Notes under the pieces: model-generated | The model's input: only the letters and a program-made list of their open reading frames with translations | Databases searched by the model: none | What the model was told of the DNA's origin: nothing | DNA from: JACPLA01 sp035291905 | GTDB taxonomy: Bacteria > Bacteroidota > Ignavibacteria > UBA10030 | Length of the DNA: 27,484 nt | Direction of reading: 5' to 3' | Assembly: GCA_035291905.1 (NCBI GenBank) | Contig: DATDRF010000052.1 | Location: 1-27,484, forward strand | Translations under genes and position numbers: made by a program | In this document: in pieces, positions 16,185 to 23,763 of the stretch | How the letters are laid out: each line of letters starts with the position of its first letter | Position numbering within the stretch: the first letter of the stretch is position 1

Positions 16185-17882
16185 TCAGGATTTCTCGATC
16201 TTTGCCCACGAATCGCGCAGTGTCACCGTACGATTGAAGACAATGCTGCCGGGCTTTGAGTCGTGGTCGACACAGAAATACCCAAGACGCTCAAACTGGA
16301 ACCGGTCCTTCGCCCTGGCCGAAACGAGCCCTGGCTCCACCTTGCATCCCTTTTGAATCTGCAGGGATGCCGGATTGATCTGGTCCTTCCAATTCTCTCC
16401 GCCGGGGTTTTCAGTATTGAACAGCCGGTCGTAGAGTCGAACTTCGGCTTCCATTGCATGCGCTGCAGAGACCCAGTGAATTGTCCCTTTTACCTTCCGG
16501 GCGCTTTGAGCGGAACCGCTTTTGGTTTCAGGATCATATGTACAGTGAAGCTCAACAATCCTACCCTCCTCATCTTTGACAACGTTCGTACATTTGATGA
16601 TGTATGCGTATCTCAACCGTACTTCAGCACCCGGTGAGAGCCTGAAGTATTTTTTGGGCGGATTTTCCCTGAAATCATCTTGTTCGATATAGAGAATTCT
16701 GGAAAAAGGGATCTTCCTCTTCCCCATAGACTCGTCTTCGGGGTTGTTCACCGCCTCCAACTCTTCCGCTTTCCCTTCGGGGTAGTTTTCGATGACCACT
16801 TTCAGCGGCCGCAGTACTGCCATAACCCTCGCAGACCGCTTGTTGAGGTCGTCCCGGACACAATCTTCAAGCTGGGCTACATCCACCGTGCTCTCGCTCC
16901 GAGCAACGCCGATCCGGTCGGCAAAGACCCGCAGCGACTCAGGCGTGTAGCCACGCCGCCTGAGGCCGGAAATTGTGGGCATCCTGGGGTCATCCCAACC
17001 GTGGACATATCCCTCTTCGACAAGCTGCAGAAGCCGCCGCTTGCTCATGACGGTATAGGTGAGATTCAGACGCGCGAATTCGATTTGCTGAGGTGCGTAA
17101 ATCCCGAGTTCCCTCACAAACCAGTCGTAGAGCGGCCTGTGATCGGCGAACTCAAGAGTGCAAATCGAATGCGTTATTCTCTCGATCGAATCCGACTGTC
17201 CGTGCGCCCAATCATACGTGGGATAGATGCACCATGTGTCTCCCGTACGATGGTGAGTCGAACGAAGAATACGATACATGACCGGGTCGCGCATGTTCAG
17301 GTTCGGCGAGGCCATGTCGATCTTTGCACGCAATGTGCGCAATCCGTCGGGAAATTCCCCCTTCCTCATCCTTTCGAAAAGGTCGAGGCTCTCCTCAATC
17401 GTCCTCTCTCGGAACGGGCTGTTCTTCCCCGGTTCAGTCAGTGTCCCCCGATACTCCCGTACCTGATCTGCATTGAGATCGCAAACGTAGGCTTTCCCTT
17501 TCTTGATCAACTTCACGGCGTATTCATGCAGGGCGCCAAAGTAATCGGAGGCGTAATACAACCTGTCGGCCCAATCAAACCCGAGCCATCTTACATCCTC
17601 TTGAATCGATTCGACATACTCCATCTCCTCTTTCGTAGGGTTCGTATCGTCGAATCTCAGATTGCAGAAACCGCTGTAGTGCCTTGCCAGTCCAAAGTTC
17701 AGGCAGATGGATTTCGCGTGTCCGATGTGAAGGTAGCCGTTCGGCTCGGGGGGAAATCGAGTGTGGACTCTTCCCTCATACTTATTCGTTCTGAGATCAT
17801 TATCGACTATCTCACGAATGAAGTTCTTCTTTTCCGGAGCTTCGCCGCCGTTCGGGGCGGGCCTGTTGTTTTCAGACGTCAT
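16185..17882 (-). CDS. glnS: Glutaminyl-tRNA synthetase
   Basis: Class I synthetase charging tRNA-Gln, 565 residues, similar to the E. coli enzyme. The HIGH motif is in FPPEPNGYLHIGHAKSICLN (HIGH at 52-55), followed by NLRFDDTNPTKEEMEYVESI, typical of GlnRS. The KMSKS loop appears as TVMSKRRLLQLV (about 277-288). The two-part beta-barrel anticodon-binding domain occupies residues about 340-565 (ENYPEGKAEELEAVNNPED, GTIHWVSAAHAMEAEVRLYD). The start codon overlaps the gltX stop as ATGA, so the two are co-translated. GlnRS in bacteria is limited to some lineages, including Bacteroidota-related groups and Gammaproteobacteria, which agrees with the other taxonomic hints. Its 3' end touches the palindromic repeat. 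Confidence 0.97.
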   Translation of the reverse strand: MTSENNRPAPNGGEAPEKKNFIREIVDNDLRTNKYEGRVHTRFPPEPNGYLHIGHAKSICLNFGLARHYSGFCNLRFDDTNPTKEEMEYVESIQEDVRWLGFDWADRLYYASDYFGALHEYAVKLIKKGKAYVCDLNADQVREYRGTLTEPGKNSPFRERTIEESLDLFERMRKGEFPDGLRTLRAKIDMASPNLNMRDPVMYRILRSTHHRTGDTWCIYPTYDWAHGQSDSIERITHSICTLEFADHRPLYDWFVRELGIYAPQQIEFARLNLTYTVMSKRRLLQLVEEGYVHGWDDPRMPTISGLRRRGYTPESLRVFADRIGVARSESTVDVAQLEDCVRDDLNKRSARVMAVLRPLKVVIENYPEGKAEELEAVNNPEDESMGKRKIPFSRILYIEQDDFRENPPKKYFRLSPGAEVRLRYAYIIKCTNVVKDEEGRIVELHCTYDPETKSGSAQSARKVKGTIHWVSAAHAMEAEVRLYDRLFNTENPGGENWKDQINPASLQIQKGCKVEPGLVSARAKDRFQFERLGYFCVDHDSKPGSIVFNRTVTLRDSWAKIEKS

Positions 17883-19333
17883 GAAAGTTTCTCAATCGCT
17901 GCGTTAATTCTTCGAATACTCTCTGCTTTTCCCAGGAGCGCCAGAATATCATAGAGCCCGGGGCCGGCACCAACGCCGGAGATGGCAAGCCGAAGCGGGT
18001 GAATGAGCTCACCCGCGGAGGTTTGAGAAGCCTCAGCAGTCTTTTTGAGGGCCTCTTCATACTCTCCTTTTCCCGGATCTCCGTACTTCGACAGCGCTTC
18101 CGTAAATTTCCGGAGAAATCCTGGCGTATCCTCTTTCCATCTTTTTTTCACGACTGAAGGATCGTACTCAACGGGCGGATAGAAGAAGTACGGACTCTTT
18201 TCCACAAATTCTCTCACAAACGTTACTCTCTCCCGCATGGCGGTTATGACACCCGAGAGGTATGTGTCGTCCCAAGCCTTCCCTTTCGTTGTCGGTTGGT
18301 GCGCCAGATACTCCTTCAGCATAAGAAGCACTTCGTCCTCGTTCTTCTTTCGAAGATGCTGAAAATTCAGCCAATTCAGTTTTTCAACATTGAACACCGA
18401 CCCCGACTTTCCAACGCGATCGATAGTGAATTCCTTGATGAGTTCCTCTATCGAAAACAACTCACGTTCATCGCCGGGATTCCAGCCAAGGAACGCAACA
18501 AAATTGACAATGGCCTCTTTGAGATAGCCCTTCGCCCTGTACTCCTCGACCGCCACATCACCCTGGCGTTTGCTGAGCTTGCTCTTGTCAGGATTCAGCA
18601 AGAGAGGGAGATGGGCGTACACAGGAACGTCCCATCCGAAATAACGATAGAGGATGATGTGTTTCGGGGTACTTGGGAGCCATTCCTCTCCCCTGATGAC
18701 ATGGCTGATCCCCATCAAGTGGTCATCCACGACGACAGCGAGATGATATGTGGGGAATCCGTCCGATTTCAGAATCACCTGGTCGTCAAGCACTTTGTAG
18801 GTGATCGTCACCTTTCCGCGGATCGTGTCGTCAAACGTCATCTCCCCGGTGAGCGGCACTTTCATACGAACGACGGAGGACTCTCCGGCTGCTTTTCGTC
18901 GCTCGACCTCTGACGGAGGCAAATCCCGACAGTGGCGATCGTACGAGGGGGACATTTTCATGGCAATCTGTTTTTGACGGACCTCATCAATCCTTTGCGG
19001 CGAACAGAAACAATGATACGCGTTTCCCTCTTTTACGAGGCGTTGTACATGTTCGTGGTACGTGGTGAGTCGCTCCGATTGCACGTACGGGCCGAAGCTT
19101 CCTCCTTTGCCGGGGCCCTCGTCGAATTCAATACCCGCCCAATGCAGAGTCTCGACGAGGTTTTCAACAGCCCCCTCGACTTTGCGCGACTGGTCCGTAT
19201 CTTCGATCCGAAGAACGAATTTTCCGTTGTTGTGCTTTGCAAAAAGGTAATTATAGAGTGCAGTGCGGAGCCCGCCGACATGCAGGAAACCTGTGGGACT
19301 GGGAGCGAAACGGACGCGGACGGGAGCGGGCAT
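17879..19333 (-). CDS. gltX: Glutamyl-tRNA synthetase
   Basis: Class I synthetase charging tRNA-Glu, 484 residues from the ATG at 19333. The frame is open to 19396, but that region overlaps a terminator and codes for unrelated residues. It starts MPAPVRVRFAPSPTGFLHVG with the HIGH-equivalent HVGG at 18-21, then LRIEDTDQSR. A cysteine cluster CFCS near residue 108 with a further cysteine near 135 suggests a zinc site. The KMSKS-equivalent is KLSKRQGD (252-259). The alpha-helical anticodon-binding domain occupies the last about 160 residues. With a separate GlnRS encoded directly downstream, a discriminating GluRS is likely. An intrinsic terminator ends only about 20 bases before its start codon. 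Confidence 0.96.
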   Translation of the reverse strand: MPAPVRVRFAPSPTGFLHVGGLRTALYNYLFAKHNNGKFVLRIEDTDQSRKVEGAVENLVETLHWAGIEFDEGPGKGGSFGPYVQSERLTTYHEHVQRLVKEGNAYHCFCSPQRIDEVRQKQIAMKMSPSYDRHCRDLPPSEVERRKAAGESSVVRMKVPLTGEMTFDDTIRGKVTITYKVLDDQVILKSDGFPTYHLAVVVDDHLMGISHVIRGEEWLPSTPKHIILYRYFGWDVPVYAHLPLLLNPDKSKLSKRQGDVAVEEYRAKGYLKEAIVNFVAFLGWNPGDERELFSIEELIKEFTIDRVGKSGSVFNVEKLNWLNFQHLRKKNEDEVLLMLKEYLAHQPTTKGKAWDDTYLSGVITAMRERVTFVREFVEKSPYFFYPPVEYDPSVVKKRWKEDTPGFLRKFTEALSKYGDPGKGEYEEALKKTAEASQTSAGELIHPLRLAISGVGAGPGLYDILALLGKAESIRRINAAIEKLS

Positions 19334-19353
19334 GATGATCAGAGTTGAAACAT

Positions 19354-19376
19354 AAAAAAGGCGACTGTGCGTCGCC
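19354..19376 (-). terminator. Intrinsic terminator after the FmdB-family gene, just ahead of gltX
   Basis: Read on the minus strand: GGCGAC, loop GCACA, GTCGCC, then six T residues. It lies between the FmdB-family gene (stop at 19421) and gltX (start at 19333). It should end the short FmdB transcript. Because the T-run finishes 20 bases before the gltX ATG, it may also act as an attenuator for gltX-glnS. Confidence 0.75.
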
Positions 19377-19420
19377 CGACCATGCCCAAGATACACAATT
19401 GAACAGCGAATTGCAAAACG

Positions 19421-19654
19421 CTAGTCGATGCCGCAGGCTCCCCCGCCGCAGCAGCAGCTTCCCGCAGATTCATTCATTGAGCTTGAGGTGCTTCCGGAAG
19501 CTGACCCGACCGCCACCATGGGCGCCGACATCAGCTTCTTGTACTTCGTGGAACCGCATTGAGGGCAGATGATTTCTTCCACGATTTCCCGAACTTTGTG
19601 GAAGACGTCGTAGGTTTTTCCGCAGTCAGAACATTGATAATCAAAAATCGGCAT
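19421..19654 (-). CDS. FmdB-family zinc-ribbon protein
   Basis: A 77-residue regulatory-type zinc-ribbon protein. It opens MPIFDYQCSDCGKTYDVF, with cysteines at 8 and 11 and the second pair at 30 and 33 (CPQCGSTKYKKLMSAP), the usual pattern of the FmdB/CxxC_CxxC_SSSS family. The serine-rich middle (SASGSTSSSMNESAG) is typical. The tail SCCCGGGACGID adds four more cysteines, which could bind another metal or form a redox site. The ATG at 19654 has GAAGGGAAC upstream at a good distance. It is monocistronic as judged by its terminator. The precise role is unknown. Confidence 0.9.
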   Translation of the reverse strand: MPIFDYQCSDCGKTYDVFHKVREIVEEIICPQCGSTKYKKLMSAPMVAVGSASGSTSSSMNESAGSCCCGGGACGID

Positions 19655-19976
19655 GAGAGTTCCCTTCTTTGCGTTTGGCCAACTACACGTTGGATGCAGT
19701 ATTTGACAAAAAGATCCCGATCGCGCTTTGAGAAAACAAGTCTGCCTTCGCTACAGGTCGTCGGGCAGGTCCGCCCTCACTGAAATCTATGAAAATGTTC
19801 GAAAAGAATCAGGCGTTCTCTGATTTCAAAGCAACATTGTCCGCGAAAGAAGAAATTGTTAAAAGAATTCGCTGAAAGACAATTCAGAACGATTCTCAAC
19901 TTAAGGATTTCAAGGCTTGAAACTCGCGCGGATTCTGTTTTCTTGATAAGGGTACCAAACTCGAGACCTCAACCCC
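19655..19976. other. Intergenic region between divergent transcription units
   Basis: 322 bases separating the leftward FmdB-family gene from the rightward secreted-protein gene, so it should contain both promoters. No convincing -35/-10 pair was found for either. A weak palindromic stretch, CTGCC...GGCAG (about 19742-19769), includes CCTTCGCTAC and resembles the CTTCGG-type mini-palindromes seen near the serine tRNAs. The part next to 19977 is A/T-richer, as expected for a promoter, but has no clear Shine-Dalgarno sequence. Confidence 0.5.
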
Positions 19977-22900
19977 ATGATTCGTTTCTCTTCCATCCTG
20001 CTTTCTTTCGTCTTCTTTTTTTCACCAGCGTTTTTGCATTCTCAGAACGGAAGGATCCTCATCGTCCATGGTTCGGATACCTCCGTGAACGGCGGATTGG
20101 ATGTAGGGAAAAGACATCCTACTGTTACGACATCGCTCTATACCCAGCCCGGCTACAACGCCTACAAGATCATGAATCCGGCGTATCGGGACACCGTTGT
20201 GGATTCGTACGGCCAGCCACTCATCATGACATGGTGGATGCTCACCGGAAGCATGTTCCGGGCATCGACGAACACAAACGTCCCTTATCCGAGTCCTCTC
20301 ACGCTCCACCTCATGAAGAAGTATCACGCACCATCTATCGTCTCCTTCGGGGACGAGCTCACTCTGCATTATCACACCTGGGTGTGGAGCGATTACGACG
20401 CCGACGGGACCTTCTACTGGAATCAGGCCCTCTCATTCACCGAGTGCCAGGAAGAATTCACGACAGTGCTTGCCGAGAACCTCCTCGAGGAAGAGAACTT
20501 CCCTGTCTCCTTCCGGAGCGGCTGGCATTTCATGGACAACGAGTGGCAGAACTTTCTCGACCAATGGATCCCGTTCAGTCTCCATAACGATTACCCCGCA
20601 AAGCGTCTCGTGGATACTGAACCGACCGACAACATTTTCGACTGGTCCCGTGCCCCTTCCGATTGGGTCCCCTATCACCCGTCCCTGACGGATTACCAGG
20701 TTCCCGGGAACGCGAGGGGATGGAATGTCCGGTCCAGGTCAATCGAGGTGGTCTCAAAGGCGCAACTGGAACAGGCGTTCATCCAGGCCGCCCAGGGAAA
20801 AGACCAGGTTCTTTGCCTCTGGGACCATCTGGCGGATGACAACATTTTTCCATCGCTCTCGCGGGTCAACAAGCTGTTGCACGAACTTTCGGCCCAGTAC
20901 GGCATTCCCTTTGAGTTCAAAAGTGCCACGGACGCGATGCAACTATGGCTCGGCACCGCGGACTCTCTCCCACCCGTTCTCACGTTCTCCGAGAACCGAG
21001 TCGCCGACGGAGTAACATTCGCCGTCGAAACAAACGAACCAATCTTCCAGATTCACCCTTTCGTCGCAATCAAGACAATCGACGAAGGCTATGATTTTGT
21101 CGAGATGACCGCAACGGGACCCACATCCTGGGTCTCATCGTCCTCTTACCCGCTCGCAGCGCTCGTGAAGGCCGCAGCAGCTGTAACAGACACCGTCGGT
21201 AACCTTTCGACCGCGTTCCTGCGGTACCTCCCCGATGACATCTTCGTGGACAACCGCGATTCCGCATACCAGGAGTTGCGCGGCTCCTGGGTGACCGTCG
21301 CTTCCTCTACCTGGGGGGCAGACTACAGAACTGCGGCCATTGCAGCGGAAGATTCAGCCGTATCAAAGTGGACGTTTCAGGCGCAGGAGACTCTTCCATA
21401 CAAATTCAGCATTCAGATCCCTCCGGCGGCAAACCGTGCGCAGCGTTCAACAGTTCGTCTACTCACTTCGGTGGACACGTTGGTAAAGGAACTGCGTGAA
21501 CCACTCCCAAACAGTTCGTGGATCTATGTCGGGACTGCGAATGTTGCCGCTGAGACCGATGTCACCCTCGAGATGACCTCATTCAATGAGACCGGCGTCT
21601 CCGTAAATGCCGGAGCTGATGTCGTGAAAATGTCTCCCCTCGTTCGTGCATACGATCTTGCAGCCGTTCCCCGGGAGATCAACCTGGGATATGCTTCGGT
21701 CGGAGAATCACTCCACGTGGCTCTCCTCATCGGCAATCAGGGAACTGCTTCACAGACAATCGATAATGTCGGGGCTTCCCTCTTTTCTGTTTCCGTGGAT
21801 ACGACTTTTCCACTCATTCTCTCTCCAGGATCGAGCGTCCAGCTTCGCTCGGTCCTCGTTTTCCCGAGCACGGGCCCGGTTCACGACACAATTCGGTTTT
21901 CCACAACCGATCACCCGGACGATCCGCTTTGTATCCCGGTCTCGGCCGTCGTAGAAACCGTCGTGCGCATCCTCGACAATGATGATCCGAAAGTGTACCG
22001 CGAAAGCGGAGTTTGGAGCACGAGTGTTGCCGTATCATACGGCGCGACCTCCCGCATTTCCTATCTGAACACGGGCCCGGGTCAATACGCGGCTTTCAAG
22101 ACCGCAGTGCCGCAAGAAGGTTACTACAACGTTTTTCAGCTCATTCCGGGATCGACCAACGCAACCGACAGGGCATTACTGACGATAACGCAGGACGGGC
22201 AAGTGCTGGATTCGGCTTATGTCAATCAACAGGCAGCAGAAGGCTGGATGCTGGTCGGCATCCACAGGTTTTCCGCATTGGATTCCATCGAGATCAGGAT
22301 CATCAATGACGGCACTTACACCTCCGGCGTCGTGCTTCGGTCCGATGCGATCCGAATTTCCTGGAAGGGGGATAGCGTGCAGACAGCGTTTGTCGTGGAC
22401 AACGACGGCCCCGGGTACACGGAGGTCGGGACATGGAGTCAGAGTGTTGCTCAGGCATACGGCCCAACCAGTCGTTATGCGAACCTCGACCCGGTTGGCC
22501 AATACGCTGCATTCTCCACCCGCGTTGTTCTCGCGGGAGCATACGACGTTGAACAGATCGTCCCTTCTTCCGTGAACGCAACAGATCATGCGCTCTACAC
22601 GATTGCGTCTGACGGGAGCGTCATCGATTCGGTTTATTTGAACCAGACTGTCGGCGGTGGACAATGGGTCAAAATAGGTCAGTACGATTTCAGGCCCAAC
22701 ACGCTTGTAGAAGTGCGGGTAATCAACGCTGGGGGATACACTTCCGGGGTAGTCATTCGTGCCGATGCGGTTCGTCTCACACTGGATCTCACCACGTCGG
22801 TTCAATCCTCTGACTTTCCCAAGAGGTTTGCATTGGAGCCCAACTATCCGAATCCGTTCAATCCGGAGACAGCAGTCAGCTATCAGCTGTCAGCGGTCAG

Positions 22901-23084
22901 TGATGTGAGACTGACCGTGTATGATCTGCTGGGGAGAGAGGCAGCGGTACTTGTTGACGAAGTGCTTCCAGCGGGCATGTACAAAGTGGTGTGGGACGCG
23001 TCGAAATTCCCGAGCGGTATTTATTTCTGCAGAATGCAGGCAGGAGGATTTACGGCAGTAAGAAAGATGTTGCTGGTGAGATGA
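19977..23084 (+). CDS. Secreted multidomain protein with two golvesin-C-like domains and a T9SS sorting domain
   Basis: A 1035-residue exported protein. Residues 1-22 are a signal peptide (ILLSFVFFFSPAFLHSQ). Residues about 25-350 form an unrecognised domain with aromatic/His-rich motifs (GDELTLHYHTWVWSDYDADG, FRSGWHFMDNEWQNFLDQW) that faintly resemble deacetylase- or glycosidase-like barrels; the function is open. A beta-sandwich stretch follows, then an ASH/choice-of-anchor-like domain (about 560-655: EINLGYASVGESLHVALLIG). Two tandem golvesin-C-like domains occupy about 664-803 and 804-950, each with DNDxPxY, GxW, SxNATD and a TSGVVxRxDAxRxx ending; these are associated with carbohydrate-active proteins. 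Residues 951-1035 are a type A T9SS tail (YPNPFNPET ... VRKMLLVR) for export and surface attachment. It is the only plus-strand gene here. A role in polysaccharide binding or processing is a guess from the domains. Confidence 0.85.
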   Translation: MIRFSSILLSFVFFFSPAFLHSQNGRILIVHGSDTSVNGGLDVGKRHPTVTTSLYTQPGYNAYKIMNPAYRDTVVDSYGQPLIMTWWMLTGSMFRASTNTNVPYPSPLTLHLMKKYHAPSIVSFGDELTLHYHTWVWSDYDADGTFYWNQALSFTECQEEFTTVLAENLLEEENFPVSFRSGWHFMDNEWQNFLDQWIPFSLHNDYPAKRLVDTEPTDNIFDWSRAPSDWVPYHPSLTDYQVPGNARGWNVRSRSIEVVSKAQLEQAFIQAAQGKDQVLCLWDHLADDNIFPSLSRVNKLLHELSAQYGIPFEFKSATDAMQLWLGTADSLPPVLTFSENRVADGVTFAVETNEPIFQIHPFVAIKTIDEGYDFVEMTATGPTSWVSSSSYPLAALVKAAAAVTDTVGNLSTAFLRYLPDDIFVDNRDSAYQELRGSWVTVASSTWGADYRTAAIAAEDSAVSKWTFQAQETLPYKFSIQIPPAANRAQRSTVRLLTSVDTLVKELREPLPNSSWIYVGTANVAAETDVTLEMTSFNETGVSVNAGADVVKMSPLVRAYDLAAVPREINLGYASVGESLHVALLIGNQGTASQTIDNVGASLFSVSVDTTFPLILSPGSSVQLRSVLVFPSTGPVHDTIRFSTTDHPDDPLCIPVSAVVETVVRILDNDDPKVYRESGVWSTSVAVSYGATSRISYLNTGPGQYAAFKTAVPQEGYYNVFQLIPGSTNATDRALLTITQDGQVLDSAYVNQQAAEGWMLVGIHRFSALDSIEIRIINDGTYTSGVVLRSDAIRISWKGDSVQTAFVVDNDGPGYTEVGTWSQSVAQAYGPTSRYANLDPVGQYAAFSTRVVLAGAYDVEQIVPSSVNATDHALYTIASDGSVIDSVYLNQTVGGGQWVKIGQYDFRPNTLVEVRVINAGGYTSGVVIRADAVRLTLDLTTSVQSSDFPKRFALEPNYPNPFNPETAVSYQLSAVSDVRLTVYDLLGREAAVLVDEVLPAGMYKVVWDASKFPSGIYFCRMQAGGFTAVRKMLLVR
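22871..22900 (+). repeat. Short TCAGC-type repeat inside the T9SS-domain coding sequence
   Basis: The stretch is built from near-copies of a 7-8 base unit, TCAGCTG/TCAGCTA/TCAGCGG, and encodes SYQLSAVS in the T9SS tail. This unit resembles short dispersed genomic repeats more than ordinary coding sequence. Boundaries are approximate. Confidence 0.45.
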
Positions 23085-23120
23085 GACTATGAGGTTGGCG
23101 GCGTGAAGGTCTGGCTTACA

Positions 23121-23216
23121 CCAACGTTTGAAAATTGAATATTGGGAGTTGGATATTGAATATTTATTTTGAAATTCACAATGAGGCAACCAATATCCAA
23201 TTCTCAACGTTCAATG
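23121..23216. repeat. A/T-rich imperfect palindrome with ATATTGG units
   Basis: The left side has AACGTTTGAAAATTGAATATTGG; the reverse complement of the right side has AACGTTGAGAATTGGATATTGG, so the two pair over about 22 bases with few mismatches. The middle contains another GGATATTGAATATT. It lies 36 bases after the stop of the secreted-protein gene and could form a terminator-like hairpin, although a T-run is lacking. Related TATTGGATATTGGATATTT sequence recurs near 27185-27203. Confidence 0.6.
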
Positions 23217-23236
23217 TCGAGGGATCGAACCAACAG

Positions 23237-23325
23237 CGGAGAGGGAGGGATTCGAACCCTCGATAGAGGTTACCCCCTATGCAGGTTTAGCAAACCTGTG
23301 CCTTCAGCCACTCGGCCACCTCTCC
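23237..23325 (-). tRNA. tRNA-Ser(GCT)
   Basis: An 89-base class II tRNA. The acceptor stem GGAGAGG (23319-23325) pairs with CCTCTCC (23238-23244), with discriminator G at 23237. The D-arm contains GCCGAGTGGCTGAAGGC. The anticodon arm CAGGT-TTGCTAA-ACCTG gives anticodon GCT. The long variable arm is ATAGGGGGTAACCTCTAT, and the T-arm is GAGGG-TTCGAAT-CCCTC. CCA is not encoded. The 5' half is duplicated upstream at 23600-23693. Confidence 0.95.
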
Positions 23326-23337
23326 GGCTGAATTTGA

Positions 23338-23586
23338 TTATTGCATCGACGCCAAGATTCTTGCTATTTCTTGTCTGCCGCGATGGCTCTTGAACCACTT
23401 CTCTCGCTTCACCGCCTCGCCACGACTCGAAAACCTCTCAGCGTGAATCAACTTCCAAGGAACAAACAGGCGAGTTGATTTGACTCTGCCTGTGTTGTGG
23501 GCTCGGACTCTTGAGTCCAGATCACTCGTCTGGCCCACATAGGTTCTCCGCCCACCCTCGGAAAACAAGATGTAAACAAAAAACAC
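23338..23586 (-). CDS. GIY-YIG nuclease family protein (single domain, UvrC-like)
   Basis: An 82-residue stand-alone GIY-YIG domain. The family name motif appears as VYI (residues 4-6) and YVG (16-18). The catalytic arginine lies in DLDSRVRAHN (R26, with H30 and N31), and the metal-binding glutamate is in AVKREKWFKS (E62). GRVKSTRLFVPWKLIHAERF matches the HNxGxxxSTxxxxPWxL block of this subfamily. The start is GTG at 23586, with GGGGGT about 7 bases upstream, only about 14 bases from the tRNA-Ser fragment; the stop lies 12 bases before the intact tRNA-Ser(GCT). Proteins of this size are often called UvrC-like but lack all other UvrC domains. DNA cleavage is likely from the family; the target is unknown. 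Confidence 0.88.
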   Translation of the reverse strand: MFFVYILFSEGGRRTYVGQTSDLDSRVRAHNTGRVKSTRLFVPWKLIHAERFSSRGEAVKREKWFKSHRGRQEIARILASMQ

Positions 23587-23599
23587 GGTCGACCCCCAG

Positions 23600-23693
23600 A
23601 CCTGTGCCTTCAGTCCGTCTCGTCACGCTGAAACCGTGACGGACGAGATCTCGTCCCGCCAAAGGCGGGACGGACCACTCGGCCACCTCTCCG
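23600..23693 (-). pseudogene. Broken tRNA-Ser copy: 5' half interrupted by a 61-base palindrome
   Basis: Read on the minus strand: GGAGAGGTGGCCGAGTGG, then a 61-base insertion, then CTGAAGGCACAGGT. Both parts are identical to the intact tRNA-Ser(GCT) at 23294-23326. After CACAGGT the match ends: CTGGGGGTCGACC follows, which only vaguely recalls a T-arm, and then the GIY-YIG start codon. The anticodon, variable arm and 3' end are missing, so it cannot make a functional tRNA. Confidence 0.8.
23614..23674. repeat. 61-base palindromic insertion in the D-arm of the tRNA-Ser fragment
   Basis: Starts TCCGTC and ends GACGGA. Inside are two hairpins: TCGTCACG...CGTGACGG-like (left) and GTCCCGCC-AAA-GGCGGGAC (right). 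It splits the tRNA-derived sequence cleanly between CTGAAGG and GAGTGG. The TCCCGCC/GGCGGGA core also occurs in the repeats next to tRNA-Ser(TGA). Confidence 0.75.
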
Positions 23694-23763
23694 TGTGATT
23701 GAATCAGAAAAGCTCCTACCAATGTATCAAGAAACTGCCAGATTTCCAAGAAATTGGACGTTA

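Larger units (their letters stand above)
23327..23693 (-). mobile_element. Candidate GIY-YIG element inserted at the 5' side of tRNA-Ser(GCT)
   Basis: Segment between two direct copies of the tRNA-Ser(GCT) 5' half: 23294-23326 in the intact gene and 23600-23613 plus 23675-23693 in the broken copy (33 identical bases once the 61-base insertion is removed). The only gene inside encodes a one-domain GIY-YIG nuclease on the same strand. This arrangement is what would remain if a nuclease gene entered the tRNA gene near the anticodon stem while carrying a replacement 5' half, so that the tRNA stays functional. A simple local duplication is an alternative. Confidence 0.45.

Noticed and set aside
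16680..17954. A 424-codon open frame on the plus strand
   Set aside because: It is antisense to glnS, whose product matches its family along the whole length; no domain or ribosome site supports the antisense frame.
19334..19420. T-box riboswitch ahead of gltX
   Set aside because: The region is only about 85 bases and lacks the conserved T-box sequence and specifier stem; only a simple terminator hairpin is present.
23522..23749. A 75-codon minus-strand frame across the broken tRNA-Ser
   Set aside because: It translates tRNA-derived and palindromic sequence (a VAEW-type product is a known artefact of tRNA regions) and overlaps the GIY-YIG gene in another frame.
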